DNA from: Gammaproteobacteria bacterium
GTDB taxonomy: Bacteria; Pseudomonadota; Gammaproteobacteria; Competibacterales; Competibacteraceae
Reading direction: 5' to 3'
NCBI GenBank assembly: GCA_024235095.1
Contig: JACKNC010000001.1
Span: 2,422,501 to 2,486,500 of the forward strand
DNA length: 64,000 nt
In this document: positions 30,006 to 39,328 of the stretch, piece by piece
Numbering within the stretch: position 1 is the stretch's first letter
Layout of the letters: every line of letters starts with the position of its first letter
The notes under the pieces: model-generated
Seen by the model: only the letters and a program-made list of their open reading frames with translations
What the model was told of the DNA's origin: nothing
The model's database searches: none
Translations under genes and position numbers: made by a program

Positions 30006-31239
30006 CACAGAAGTTTTGACAGGTAGCGGTGGGTGCCCTATGGTTGAGATCAACAGGAGGAATCACCATGGCCCACAAGTATCTGGTTGATCTAACTGAA
30101 GAGGAGCGGGAAGACCTGCTGAAGGTCATTCATAAAGGCAAGGCAGCGGCGCGCAAGGTTGCCCGTGCCCATGTGTTGCTGCAGGCTGCGGAAGGGGCGA
30201 CGGATGAGGCCATTGCCCAAAGCCTTCACTTGGGGATTTCGACCGTTCATCGTACCCGTCAACGGTTTGTCGACGAAGGGTTGCTGGCGGCGTTAAGCGA
30301 GCGGCCACGAGTCGGTTTGCCCCCGGCCTTGACCGGCAAACAGGCCGCCTTTCTGGTCGCCTTGGCCTGTAGTACCCCGCCCGCTGGCCGTTGTCAGTGG
30401 ACTCTCCAATTGTTAGCGGACCGCTTCATGGAACTCCGGCCCATCGAAGCCATTTCCCGTGAGAGTGTGCGGCGCATCCTTAAAAAAACGACCTCAAACC
30501 CTGGCAACGTCAAGAATGGTGTATTCCCAGTGTCAGTCCCGATTATGTTTGGCATATGGAGGATGTGTTGGACCTGTACGCCGAACCCGATGATCCTCAA
30601 TACCCCCAAGTGTGCTTCGATGAAAGTCCGGTGCAATTGACCAGCGAAACCCGCTGTCCTCAACCCGCCCGCCCGGGTCAACCGGCGCGCTATGACTGTG
30701 AATACAAACGCGAAGGCACCGCCAATTTATTTCTATTCGTACAACCCTTGCGCGGGTGGCGTCATGTTAATGTCACGAAACAGCGCACCAAACGCGATTT
30801 TGCCCAGCAAATGCAGCAACTCGTTGATGTGTACTTTCCGAAGGCGGAGCGAATCCGGTTGGTCGTGGATAACCTCAATACCCACACTCCTGCGGCCTTG
30901 TATAGTGTCTTTTCTCCAGAGGAAGCCCGCCGGATCACCCGCAAGCTCGAATTTCATTACACCCCCAAGCATGGCAGTTGGCTCAATATGGCGGAATGTG
31001 AGTTCGCTGTTCTCGCCGGCCAGTGTTTGAATCGCCGCATTGCGAACCTCGAAACTTTGCGGAAGGAAATCGCCGCTTGGCAAGGCCCACGCAACCTACG
31101 TCAGACCAAAATCCACTGGCAGTTCGGCACCGACTTGGCCCGGGTCAAACTCAAGCGCCTCTATCCTCCCTTGAAATCTTCTGAAACCCCGGTGGACCTA
31201 GAAACCTCTGAACCTGTCAAAACTTCTGTGTCAGCCCAC
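29997..31239 (+). mobile_element. IS630-family insertion sequence, copy 2
   Basis: 1243 bp, with the same ends and internal sequence as copy 1 wherever compared, flanked by TA at 29995-29996 and 31240-31241. Removing the element and one TA restores an uninterrupted reading frame (EAL-VVDVEVN) in the dockerin gene. Confidence 0.96.
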
Positions 31240-31242
31240 TAG
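30068..31242 (+). CDS. IS630-family transposase, made by -1 frameshifting (copy 2)
   Basis: Same two-frame arrangement as copy 1: a first frame (30068-30640) with the DNA-binding part, and a second (30556-31242) with the DDE part, joined in the -1 frame at seven A residues (30482-30488). The deduced protein parts of the two copies are identical. The last codon extends 3 bases beyond the element through the TA duplication. Confidence 0.88.
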
Positions 31243-32822
31243 TCGTTGATGTTGAAGTCAACATCTCTACGCCAGGCTCCTACACTGTGTTTGGCGTCCT
31301 CAAGAAAAATGGTCAAGTTGTTGCTAACGTGCCGAGCTATCAACTTGCGAATTTCACTTCCGACGTCGTTGGGGACCAGCCAGGGATCCATACTGCTACG
31401 CTACAGTTTTCCGGTGAACGAATTCGTGAATATGGAGAAAACGGACCTTACGAGGTTGAGGTGTTTGGTATTGGGGTAGGAACCGTCCCAGCCCAAAGTG
31501 TGTTTGTGACTCCTGCTTACGACCACACTCAATTCGGTGAACGCTCCAGCCGTATTAACAGTGCCAGCGACTCGGCAACCGATACGGACAGCGATAATCG
31601 CTACGACTACTTGGTTGTCGATGTCGAAGCGAGCGTCTTAAACGCTGGGACTTATGTGCTGCAAGGCACACTGCTCAAGGCCGGCAATACGATTGTCAAT
31701 GCGTCGGAATCCTTTACGATCGGAGCCGGGAGCCAGACGCTGTCTCTGAAATTTCCCGGCGTATCGATCTTCCGTACCGGCCAAAACGGTCCCTATGAAG
31801 CAGTCATTGCGCTGTTCAATGCGAACGGCGAACGGCAGGACGATATCGAGTTTCTGACCCAGCCCTATGACCATACTCAGTTCGAGGGGCTCTTAGATCT
31901 AACGGGCGCATTTAACGCCCAAGGCATCGACACCAATGGCAATGGCCTCTACGACCTGCTCAGAGTCGATTTCGGAGCGGACGTGCGCGCTGCTGGGAAT
32001 TTCTTGATGTCAGCCGCTCTGAAGAACCAAGTCGAACCATTGACGGTTTATGCCGATGTGCTCATCAGCCTGAGTGCAGGACCCCAGACGATGACAATCA
32101 ATTTCTCAGGACCGGAGATCAACAGCCAAGGTATCGATGGCCCCTATGTCATTGAAGTATCTCTGCGAGATCCAAATACCTATGAGGAACTCGATCGAGT
32201 CGTGCTCGGCCAACCGACGGCTGCGTACAGCCATACGGACTTCGATCCGCTAGGTGGTCCGAATCCGATCAAGCTGACCGGTCACTCCGCGGACCAAGGC
32301 ATTGATAACAACGGTAATGGTCTGTACGACTTGTTGCAGGTCAGTGTCGAGGTGGATCTAGCTAACTCCGGTTCTTATGTCTGGAGCGCCCGATTGATCG
32401 ATGTTCAAGGAACCGAGATTGGTTTTGACTCCCGCAGCGGATTCCTTAATGCAGGAACCGGAACCATCGACTTCTACTTTAACGGGCGGAATATCGGCCA
32501 AAACGGCATTGCGGGTCCCTACTATGTCAAGGGTTTGCTGATGTCCGGGCCAGCAGGCGCGAATCTGGTCAGTTCCGAGGTCGCCAGGACGCAAGCCTAC
32601 AACGCAGAAGCGTTCGAAGGGTTCGTTGTGCCACAGAAGGGTGATATTGATGGCGATGGCGATGTGGACTTGGATGATATGAACGCCGTGCTTGCGGCAA
32701 GGAACACACCCGCATCCGGACCGAATGATCCACGCGACCTGGATGGCGATGGCATGATCACCGCCTTGGATGCGCGCCAACTTCGGCTGCTGTGCAGCAG
32801 ACCGAACTGCGCAACTCAGTAG
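31242..32822 (+). pseudogene. Secreted dockerin protein, 3' part (beta repeats plus dockerin)
   Basis: Encodes the remaining 526 residues of the protein broken by IS630 copy 2. It contains about four tandem repeats of roughly 110-120 residues, each built on D-x-D/N-x-x-x-Y-D/E-x-L-x-V-D-V ... GPY-x-V/I-x-V ... AYxHTxF; the IS lies in the first repeat. The C-terminus is a type I dockerin: two calcium-loop segments (GDIDGDGDVDLDD and RDLDGDGMITALD). Dockerins bind cohesins in secreted complexes. A reading frame begins at a GTG (31287), but without the signal sequence the product would not be exported. Confidence 0.82.
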
Positions 32823-32932
32823 TAAGCAGGGCTAATTCAATTGCCGAACCCTGATCACGAGAAGTTCTGGCCTTAATAGGGTCAGGATTTCTCGGGAGAA
32901 GGGCTTGATATGACAAATTCTGGAGAAAAGTA

Positions 32933-33152
32933 ATGCACAATGGGTTCTTCAAAAGGGCAGCGTTAGCCTTTGCTCTCTTGACTGTTGGGTTCGATGCTGG
33001 AGCCATCACGATCTCGGTCGTTCCTGATACCCAGACAGTCAACGCTGGGGACGCCTTAAGCGTCGATATCCTGATTTCGGACTTGGCGCCGGGTAGCCCT
33101 CCGCCAGGGGGCGCTCCCTCGCTGTCAGAATTCGATATTGATCTGAATTTTG
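32933..33152 (+). pseudogene. Cohesin-like PEP-CTERM protein, 5' part, cut by an IS1-type element
   Basis: The first 73 codons of a small exported protein: a signal peptide (MHNGFFKRAALAFALLTVGF, cleaved near AGA) followed by ITISVVPDTQTVNAGDALSVDILISDLAPG and SEFDIDLNF. This is the opening of a cohesin-like beta-sandwich. The gene continues at 34466 after the IS; joining 33152 to 34466 gives DLNF-DPGVLSIDTTD in frame, for a total of 218 residues. A longer frame running through the IS is not a real protein. Confidence 0.82.
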
Positions 33153-34457
33153 GGTGGTGTCCCTCAGTTTACGTGATGAGCATCGTCGAGTGCGGGGAAC
33201 AAGTGTTTGATGGTTTCCAAGGTATTCAGAAACGGTGCGGGTACCCGAAAGCCCAGCAACTCCGCCGTGGTCCAGATATGATCGGTCATCCCCGCCGCCA
33301 TGGCCGGCGTGACAGGCCGCCATTTACGGGGCGATCCGTTGCCTCGGGTCGGTTCCGGGGTGGGCAATTCCTCACGCAGGCTCAGGTGGGGCAAGCAGAA
33401 ATGGTAGTAAGCCAACGACAGCCACACCTGCTTTTCCATCCACGACCGTTGCTTGGAAAACGCGGTCGTCTTGCGAGCCAACCGCCGATTGTGTTCGCGC
33501 CAGGCCAGGTTATCCCGCTCCACAAAGCTCGTGTTGATCGTCGTGCTGGTGGCGGATGCGGCCAATCGCGCCTGAAGCTCGTCCGCGCTTCCCCAGACCC
33601 TCTTACGGGTCACCTCGACCACCCGTCCTTTTTCACGTCGCTTAACCACTTGAGCATACAGCAAATTCGGCGGTGGGCGGCACCGTGGGGCCGGATATCG
33701 TCCTCGCGTCCCTTGGCGCTCGGGCTGATACCATTCCCCATAGGCATGGAGCAAGGCGCTGGGATAGCCCGGCCATTGGTCGCTAGTAAAGAAGGGGACG
33801 TGATCGTCGGTCACATACACCACGCGCTCCAGGAGCAGGTTCGCCTGAGCCTGCGTGCGCTGGCCCACGACAAACCCTACCACCAGGCGCCATTCGGGCG
33901 CAAAGGCGACCCACACCCAAGCATCGCCATCCGTCTCGCACCATTGCTGCGCCATCGGCAGATTCTGGTCCTTGGTATGGACAAAGCTCCACAATTCATC
34001 CAGTTGACACTCGGTCACCGTCAGCTCGCGCCAATGGGACAAAACCACCAAACGACATTGCTGGGCGGCCCGAGTCAACCACGCACAAACCGTATCCTTG
34101 TCGATCTGGACGATTCGTGCCGTACCCTGGATGGAATTTCCCTCCGCCAACGCCCGCATCGCCAGTTCGAAAACGGCGGGGTCGGCCTCGAGGTCAAAAT
34201 ACGCAGTTCCGTACGTCAAGGACACTCTCCTCCCGCACGAACGACACAACGCCTGCTTTTTCCCGTGACTGGAACCATTTTTGACCAACAACCCTTGACC
34301 AAAGGGCCGACCGTAGTGGTGACAGGAACGATTGGGGCAGTAGAGCGTTTCCCACTTCATAAGATCCCCGGTCAGTGATTAACACCACAATCACAATGAG
34401 GATACATGTTGTCGTCGTCACTGGCTTAGCTCATCACGTAAACTGAGGGACACCACC
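33153..34457 (-). mobile_element. IS1-type insertion sequence
   Basis: 1305-bp element whose ends are inverted repeats of at least 28 bases (GGTGGTGTCCCTCAG ... at the left), flanked by an 8-bp duplication GAATTTTG at 33145-33152 and 34458-34465. The duplication length and the transposase type fit the IS1 family. Confidence 0.92.
33164..34360 (-). CDS. IS1-family-like transposase
   Basis: 398-residue transposase. An N-terminal zinc-ribbon pair (CPNRSCHHYG ... CRSCGRR, about 8-44) is followed by a DNA-binding segment and a DDE-type core beginning CQLDELWSFV (about 117-126), with FTSDQWPGYPSAL as the second acidic site and a late SFVERDNLAWREHNRRLARKT segment. It is longer than E. coli InsAB but of the same type, encoded in a single frame. 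GGGGATC precedes the ATG. The frame is intact. Confidence 0.85.
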   Translation of the reverse strand: MKWETLYCPNRSCHHYGRPFGQGLLVKNGSSHGKKQALCRSCGRRVSLTYGTAYFDLEADPAVFELAMRALAEGNSIQGTARIVQIDKDTVCAWLTRAAQQCRLVVLSHWRELTVTECQLDELWSFVHTKDQNLPMAQQWCETDGDAWVWVAFAPEWRLVVGFVVGQRTQAQANLLLERVVYVTDDHVPFFTSDQWPGYPSALLHAYGEWYQPERQGTRGRYPAPRCRPPPNLLYAQVVKRREKGRVVEVTRKRVWGSADELQARLAASATSTTINTSFVERDNLAWREHNRRLARKTTAFSKQRSWMEKQVWLSLAYYHFCLPHLSLREELPTPEPTRGNGSPRKWRPVTPAMAAGMTDHIWTTAELLGFRVPAPFLNTLETIKHLFPALDDAHHVN

Positions 34458-34465
34458 GAATTTTG

Positions 34466-34902
34466 ATCCTGGCGTTTTATCGATCGATACGACCGACAGC
34501 AATGGAGATACAGTGATCGATAGCGTGACGCTCGATCCGACCGGTGAGATGGATCTCTTCGGACTCGGACTCAACTTCGTCTTCGCGGATCTCACCGCTC
34601 CGAACACCTTGAATCTTTTCAACCTGTCATTGGATCTTCCAGCCGATCTCGATTTACTGCAAAGCAGTTCATTTATCCTCGCCTCGATTAATTTCACAGC
34701 GTCGAGTTCCGGAACCAGTCTGCTTGGGATTTCCATCAACACGTTGGGCGACTCGTCGGGTCTGCCTCTGACTGCGAGTATTCAAGGCGGAAATGTGACG
34801 GTAGCAGGGGGAGGACCATCTCCGATACCGATCCCGTCTTCGCTCTGGTTGTTGCTGCCAGGATTGGTAGGCATCGTTGCCCATAGGAGGCGTAAAGGCT
34901 AA
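34466..34902 (+). pseudogene. Cohesin-like PEP-CTERM protein, 3' part
   Basis: The remaining 145 codons of the cohesin-like protein: DPGVLSIDTTDSNGD, then a second half of the beta-sandwich (ILASINFTASSSGTSLLGIS), ending with a sorting tail. That tail has the IPIPSSLWLLLPGLVGIVA hydrophobic stretch and a final HRRRKG basic cluster, the tripartite PEP-CTERM/VPxPA-type exosortase signal. The intact protein would be surface-bound after processing. No exosortase gene is in the window. Confidence 0.8.
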
Positions 34903-34914
34903 TTTGATAGCAAT

Positions 34915-34940
34915 CAGGGTGCGGCTCGTGTCGCACCCTG
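34915..34940. terminator. Hairpin between the convergent cohesin-like and lyase genes
   Basis: CAGGGTGCG (34915-34923) pairs perfectly with CGCACCCTG (34932-34940) around an 8-base loop. It sits between two converging genes, the position of a bidirectional terminator, although no clear T run follows on either strand. Confidence 0.55.
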
Positions 34941-34966
34941 ACGTTCATCGTTGGTGAAACATCCAA

Positions 34967-35887
34967 TTAGCTCAACAACCCCGCCAGCCGCGCCCGCTCC
35001 ACCGTGGTCTGACACATCCGCAGCGAAGCAACGTCGATCATTTTGCCCTTGACGCTGAGCGCGCCCCGGCCTTCCTGCCTTGCCCGCTCATACTCACTCA
35101 AGACCGTTTGCGCCCAAGCCAGCTCCTTTTCCGAAGGCACAAAGGTTTGATTCGCCGCGTCGATTTGACTGGGATGAATGCACCATTTACCGTCGAAGCC
35201 CATCGCTCGGGCGATTTTACAGGCTTGCGCCAACCCTTCCGGGTTTTTGATCCCGGCAAACGGCCCGTCGATAGCGCGCTTGTTATAGGCGCGGGCAGCG
35301 GTAACGATGGAATGCATGACGTGATGCCAGCGGTGGCCGGGATATACGGCATCGTTTTCGTCCAGTTCGCCGATAGATTCCATCGGCATCCGCACCGAGG
35401 CTGCATAATCGCCGGGACCGTAAATAAAGCCCTCCAGCCGGGTAGAGCAAGCGGCGATGTCCCGGATATTGACACAGCCCGACGCGGTTTCAATCAATGC
35501 TTCAATGCCGATGGGCCGCGCAAACCCCCGGTAACTCTCAATTTGCGTGAGCAGGGTTTCCACTACGTACACATCTTCCGGACGGTTCACTTTCGGCACG
35601 ACGATCAAGTCAATGCAATCCCCGGCGGCTTCCACGACCTCGATCAAATCGCGGTAAGCGTAGTGGGTGTCCAGACCATTGATCCGGTACATGCGCAGTT
35701 TATCGCCGAAATCCAGTTCCTTGAAGGCGCGCGCCACGTTCGCCCGGCTGGCCTCTTTTTCATCCACCGTCACTGCATCTTCCAGATCGATGCAGACCGC
35801 ATCCGCCTTTGAAGCCGCCGTTTTCTGAATCATGCCCCAATTGGATGCCGGAACCAGCAATACCGAACGCTCCAGTCTCTCGCTCAT
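34967..35887 (-). CDS. CitE/HpcH-type CoA lyase (malyl-CoA or citramalyl-CoA lyase)
   Basis: 306-residue TIM-barrel lyase of the HpcH/HpaI aldolase-CitE family. Visible are the ERSVLLVPASN start, DAVCIDLEDAV (metal and substrate Asp/Glu), VVPKV, GIEALIETASG with the catalytic-type Glu, and DGKWCIHPSQID near the C-terminus. In this context it likely cleaves malyl-CoA, beta-methylmalyl-CoA or citramalyl-CoA in the 3-hydroxypropionate bicycle; the substrate is inferred. The ATG at 35887 has a GGAG site 9 bases ahead; an ATG at 35896 overlaps the meh stop. Its 3' end is duplicated at 24.7 and 26.0 kb. Confidence 0.85.
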   Translation of the reverse strand: MSERLERSVLLVPASNWGMIQKTAASKADAVCIDLEDAVTVDEKEASRANVARAFKELDFGDKLRMYRINGLDTHYAYRDLIEVVEAAGDCIDLIVVPKVNRPEDVYVVETLLTQIESYRGFARPIGIEALIETASGCVNIRDIAACSTRLEGFIYGPGDYAASVRMPMESIGELDENDAVYPGHRWHHVMHSIVTAARAYNKRAIDGPFAGIKNPEGLAQACKIARAMGFDGKWCIHPSQIDAANQTFVPSEKELAWAQTVLSEYERARQEGRGALSVKGKMIDVASLRMCQTTVERARLAGLLS

Positions 35888-35892
35888 GTTCT

Positions 35893-36735
35893 TCATCTCC
35901 AGGATACGGTTGCCTGCATGGTCATATTGCCCTCGGTGTTGATCGCATAGAGATCATGACCGCCATCGGATCTGGATCGGCCACCCAGACGCACTTGATC
36001 GAACGCAAAAAGCGGTCGAACCGCCCTGAATTCATAGTGGGCCGGTTTGCGACCGGGATTTTTTTTGCGCGCTGACTCCAGCAGCAACAACGCCTGCAAG
36101 GGGCCATGCACCACCAGACCAGGATATTTTTCCACTTCGGCGGCATAGTTGATGTCGTAGTGAATACGGTGAGCATTGAAGGTCAATGCGGAAAAGCGAA
36201 ACAGCAGCACCGGATCGACCGCATACTCCTCTTGCCACGCCAAGTCTTCCGGTGCGGGATTCGGCGGCGCAGAAGCATAGGTTTTGGGCATTGGCAAATA
36301 GACGATATTCTGTTCTTCATCAATCGCTACGCCGCTGGCCGAACTGATTGAGTGCTTGACCGTCACGAAAACCATTTTGCCGGCTTTGCCTTCCTTCTCA
36401 GAAATCTTGAGAATCTCCGACGTTTTGGTGATTTCCTCGCCAATCCGCACATCCTGGTGAAAAACCAGTCGCCCGCTAGCCCACATTCTCCTTTCCAAAG
36501 CAATCGGCGGCAGGAAACCGCCGCGCCGAGGATGGCCGTCGACGCCGATTTCCGACTGGGCGACTAGGGGCAGGAAATACAACCAGTGCCAGATTTCCGG
36601 TAAAGGCGCGCCTTCTTCGACGGCAAGCTGCGGATGATCCAAGGTCAGGGCCAGTGCTCTAACGGGTGTTGGATAGATTCGATCCTTTACCTGTTCGGTT
36701 TTGCCGATCCAGTCCTGTAGATTGACTTCGCTCAT
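35893..36735 (-). CDS. meh: 3-methylfumaryl-CoA (mesaconyl-C4-CoA) hydratase, MaoC/HTD2-like
   Basis: 280-residue hot-dog-fold hydratase. The N-terminal half has WLYFLPLVAQSEIGVDGHPRRGGFLPP (about 51-77), typical of the Meh/FAS1-like dehydratase group. The C-terminal half has LLFRFSALTFNAHRIHYD (the catalytic His-Asp region) and GLVVHGPLQALLLL. Meh hydrates mesaconyl-C4-CoA to citramalyl-CoA. The order CoA-transferase, meh, lyase fits the pathway, since Meh makes the substrate for the next enzyme. It lies 5 bases after the upstream gene. Confidence 0.82.
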   Translation of the reverse strand: MSEVNLQDWIGKTEQVKDRIYPTPVRALALTLDHPQLAVEEGAPLPEIWHWLYFLPLVAQSEIGVDGHPRRGGFLPPIALERRMWASGRLVFHQDVRIGEEITKTSEILKISEKEGKAGKMVFVTVKHSISSASGVAIDEEQNIVYLPMPKTYASAPPNPAPEDLAWQEEYAVDPVLLFRFSALTFNAHRIHYDINYAAEVEKYPGLVVHGPLQALLLLESARKKNPGRKPAHYEFRAVRPLFAFDQVRLGGRSRSDGGHDLYAINTEGNMTMQATVSWR

Positions 36736-36740
36736 ATCAG

Positions 36741-37961
36741 TTATACCACTCGCTTTCTTTTCAACTCGGCGATTTGCTGTTCGTCCATGCCGAGCAGGCC
36801 GGTCAACACTTCTTCCGTATGTTCGCCCAGTTTGGGGCCGAGATGCCGAATTTCTCCCGGCGTCTCCGACAGACGGGGAATCGTCGTCGGCACGATGATG
36901 GTCTCGCCCAGATCCGGCTCGTCAATAGCGGTCAGATTGCGGCGGGCGTGGAACTGGCGGTCGCCGAAAATATCAGCGATGTTGTTCAATGGTCCCGCCG
37001 GCGCGCCCGTTGCGAAACAGCGTTGCAGAATGTCCTCGCGATTCAGCGAACCGCACCAGTCTCGGACAATCTCGTTCACATCGTGGCGGTTCTCCAGCCG
37101 GGTCTTTTGATCGCCGTACAGGCTGGACGAAGCCAGTTCTGGTCGGCCCATGGCGCTGGCCAGACGCTCGAAAAGCTTATCGGTTGCGCAGGCGATGGCG
37201 ATCCACTTGCCGTCCTTGGTGGGAAAATGCCCATAGGGACAGGCGAAGTCGTTGTGGGTTGGCCCATGCCGCTCCCGCACCATGCCGAACATGCTATAAG
37301 CCGGCGCGAGTTCATCGGTACAACGGAACACCGATTCATACAAGGCGGCGTCCACATACTGACCTTCGCCGGTCATTTCGCGATGGCGCAAGGCCATGAG
37401 AACGCCCAGACAACCATAGAGTCCGGTCAGGTAATCGCCCAGCGTCGTCGACCCCGGCGTCACTGGCGTTCCCTTGGGCATTCCGGATAGATAGGCGATG
37501 CCGCCCACGGCGTGGGCGACCCGGGCAAAACCCGGTCGATCCTTATAGGGGCCGGTCTGGCCGTAACCCGTGACTCGAAGCATGATCAAGCCGGGATTCA
37601 CTTCGCGCAACGCTTCCCAGCCGATGCCCCACTTTTCCAACGTGCCAGGACGGAAATTTTCGCAAACCACATCCGATTGTCGCACCAGGTTCTTGAAAAT
37701 TTCCACACCTTCCGGGCGGTGCAAATCCACGGTCACCGATTTCTTGTTACGCCCCTCGCTCATCCAGGTCAGGGTATCGCCGCGCGCCGTCGGCGTACCA
37801 AATTTACGCAGGGGATCACCGCCAATGGGATGTTCGACCTTTAGCACTTCAGCCCCAAATTCCCCGAGGATGCCGGCGCAGTAGGGTCCGGCAATCACGG
37901 TTGCCACGTCGATGACCCGAATTCCGGCCAGCGGCAATTCGGTCTTGTTATGGTCGGTCAT
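36741..37961 (-). CDS. CaiB/BaiF-family CoA transferase, SmtB-like
   Basis: 406-residue class III CoA transferase. Family marks are GIRVIDVATVIAGPYCAGILGEFGAEVLKVEHP, RNKKSVTVDLHRPEG, and GSTTLGDYLTGLYG with the Asp that carries CoA intermediates. It is clearly paralogous to the gene just upstream, and the two are probably partners, like the two-subunit succinyl-CoA:malate CoA transferase SmtAB of Chloroflexus; the substrate (malate or citramalate) is inferred. The ATG lies 2 bases after the upstream stop; a TTG at 37967 has a better-spaced GGAGG site. Confidence 0.82.
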   Translation of the reverse strand: MTDHNKTELPLAGIRVIDVATVIAGPYCAGILGEFGAEVLKVEHPIGGDPLRKFGTPTARGDTLTWMSEGRNKKSVTVDLHRPEGVEIFKNLVRQSDVVCENFRPGTLEKWGIGWEALREVNPGLIMLRVTGYGQTGPYKDRPGFARVAHAVGGIAYLSGMPKGTPVTPGSTTLGDYLTGLYGCLGVLMALRHREMTGEGQYVDAALYESVFRCTDELAPAYSMFGMVRERHGPTHNDFACPYGHFPTKDGKWIAIACATDKLFERLASAMGRPELASSSLYGDQKTRLENRHDVNEIVRDWCGSLNREDILQRCFATGAPAGPLNNIADIFGDRQFHARRNLTAIDEPDLGETIIVPTTIPRLSETPGEIRHLGPKLGEHTEEVLTGLLGMDEQQIAELKRKRVV

Positions 37962-37963
37962 GA

Positions 37964-39250
37964 TCAAATAATCCTCCGTTGCCGCAGCCGCTTGATGTCA
38001 TCGGCGGTCAGCCCCAACAATTCCCGCATCACTTCGTAGGTCGCATTGCCCAGGGTTGGCCCCAAATTGGCGATGCGCCCTGGCGTTGCCGACAGGGTGG
38101 GCACGACGTTGGGCACGACTACTTCGCCCAGGCCGTCTTCGTTGATTCGCGCCAGATTGCCGCGCGCCTGAAAATGCTCATCCTCAAAAATATCGGCGAT
38201 GCTGTTGACCTTGCCCACCGGAACTTCGCAGTTCAGACACCGCTCCAGCACCTCGGCGCGATTCAGCGACCCCACCCATTCGATGACGATGCGGTTGACC
38301 TCATCGCGCGCCGCTAGCCGCTGGCGTTGCGGACCGTACAGACTGGAAGAGGCCAGTTCCGGTTGCTCCATTGCCTCGGCCAGGCGCTCGAACATCTTGT
38401 CGGTGGTGCAGGCAATGGCGATCCATTTATCGTCCTTCGTGCGGAAATGACCGTGCGGCACGGCGACAAAGCTGCCCGAGCCTTCCCGTTCGCGCACCTT
38501 GCCGAACAGGCCATAGGATGCCGCGATTTCATCCAGTTGCCGGAAGACCGCTTCGTAGATGCCAATATCGACAATCTGGCCACGCCCGCTCAGTTCCCGG
38601 TGCCGCAAGGCCAGTAGAATGCCAATTGCGCCATAGATACTCGATATATAGTCACCCAGCGGCGCGGTGCCCGGCACCACCGGCGTCTCGCCCGGAAATC
38701 CAGCCAGATAGGACAAACCGCCGAAGGCATGGGCAATATGCGCGAAACCGGAACGGCGCCGGTAGGGTCCCGTTTGCCCATACCCAGACACCCGCAGATA
38801 AACCAGGCCCGGATTGGCCTCACTCAACTCCTGCCAACTCAGACCCCATTCCTCCATGGTCCCAGGCCGGAAGTTCTCAATGAGCACATCCGACTTCTCG
38901 ATCAGGCGCAAAAACAGTTGCACGCCTTCCGGCTGGCGCAGGTCGATAGTGACTGATTTACGGTTACGGGCTTCGCTCAGCCAGGCCAGCGTCGCGTCGT
39001 GGCGTTTGGTCGCGGTGCCAAACCGCCGCATCGGATCGCCGGCGATAGGATGTTCGACCTTGAAAACCTCGGCGCCGAATTCGCCGAGAATCGACGCCGC
39101 GTAGGGGCCAGCCAGGAAAGTGCCCAGGTCGATGACCCGGACGCCATCCATCGGCAATTTCGTGGTTTCCGGGTCAACATGCGGTGCTGGATTCAACATT
39201 GGGGCTTCGGATGGAGTAATATCGTCGGGTTCGTTGTTTTCGTCTACCAT
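37964..39250 (-). CDS. CaiB/BaiF-family CoA transferase, SmtA-like
   Basis: 428-residue paralogue of its downstream neighbour, with an extra N-terminal tail of about 33 acidic, proline-rich residues. GVRVIDLGTFLAGPYAASILGEFGAEVFKVEHP and GTAPLGDYISSIYG (catalytic-type Asp) are present. A strong GAGGAGGG site precedes the ATG, and this is the first gene of the operon, transcribed away from the ABC ATPase gene. The proposed role, with the next gene, is a two-subunit CoA transferase that activates malate or citramalate. Confidence 0.82.
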   Translation of the reverse strand: MVDENNEPDDITPSEAPMLNPAPHVDPETTKLPMDGVRVIDLGTFLAGPYAASILGEFGAEVFKVEHPIAGDPMRRFGTATKRHDATLAWLSEARNRKSVTIDLRQPEGVQLFLRLIEKSDVLIENFRPGTMEEWGLSWQELSEANPGLVYLRVSGYGQTGPYRRRSGFAHIAHAFGGLSYLAGFPGETPVVPGTAPLGDYISSIYGAIGILLALRHRELSGRGQIVDIGIYEAVFRQLDEIAASYGLFGKVREREGSGSFVAVPHGHFRTKDDKWIAIACTTDKMFERLAEAMEQPELASSSLYGPQRQRLAARDEVNRIVIEWVGSLNRAEVLERCLNCEVPVGKVNSIADIFEDEHFQARGNLARINEDGLGEVVVPNVVPTLSATPGRIANLGPTLGNATYEVMRELLGLTADDIKRLRQRRII

Positions 39251-39328
39251 GCGTGATCCCTCCTCGTGGTTTCACTTCCACCAGATCGTTCATGAAGACT
39301 AGCCGCCCTGATGATGGAATTCCATCGT

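Noticed and set aside
32933..34378. A 481-codon frame starting with a signal peptide
   Set aside because: Only the first 73 codons belong to the cohesin-like gene; the rest is antisense to the IS1-type transposase.
35108..35812. A 234-codon frame opposite the lyase gene
   Set aside because: Shadow of the real lyase frame, which carries all the family motifs.
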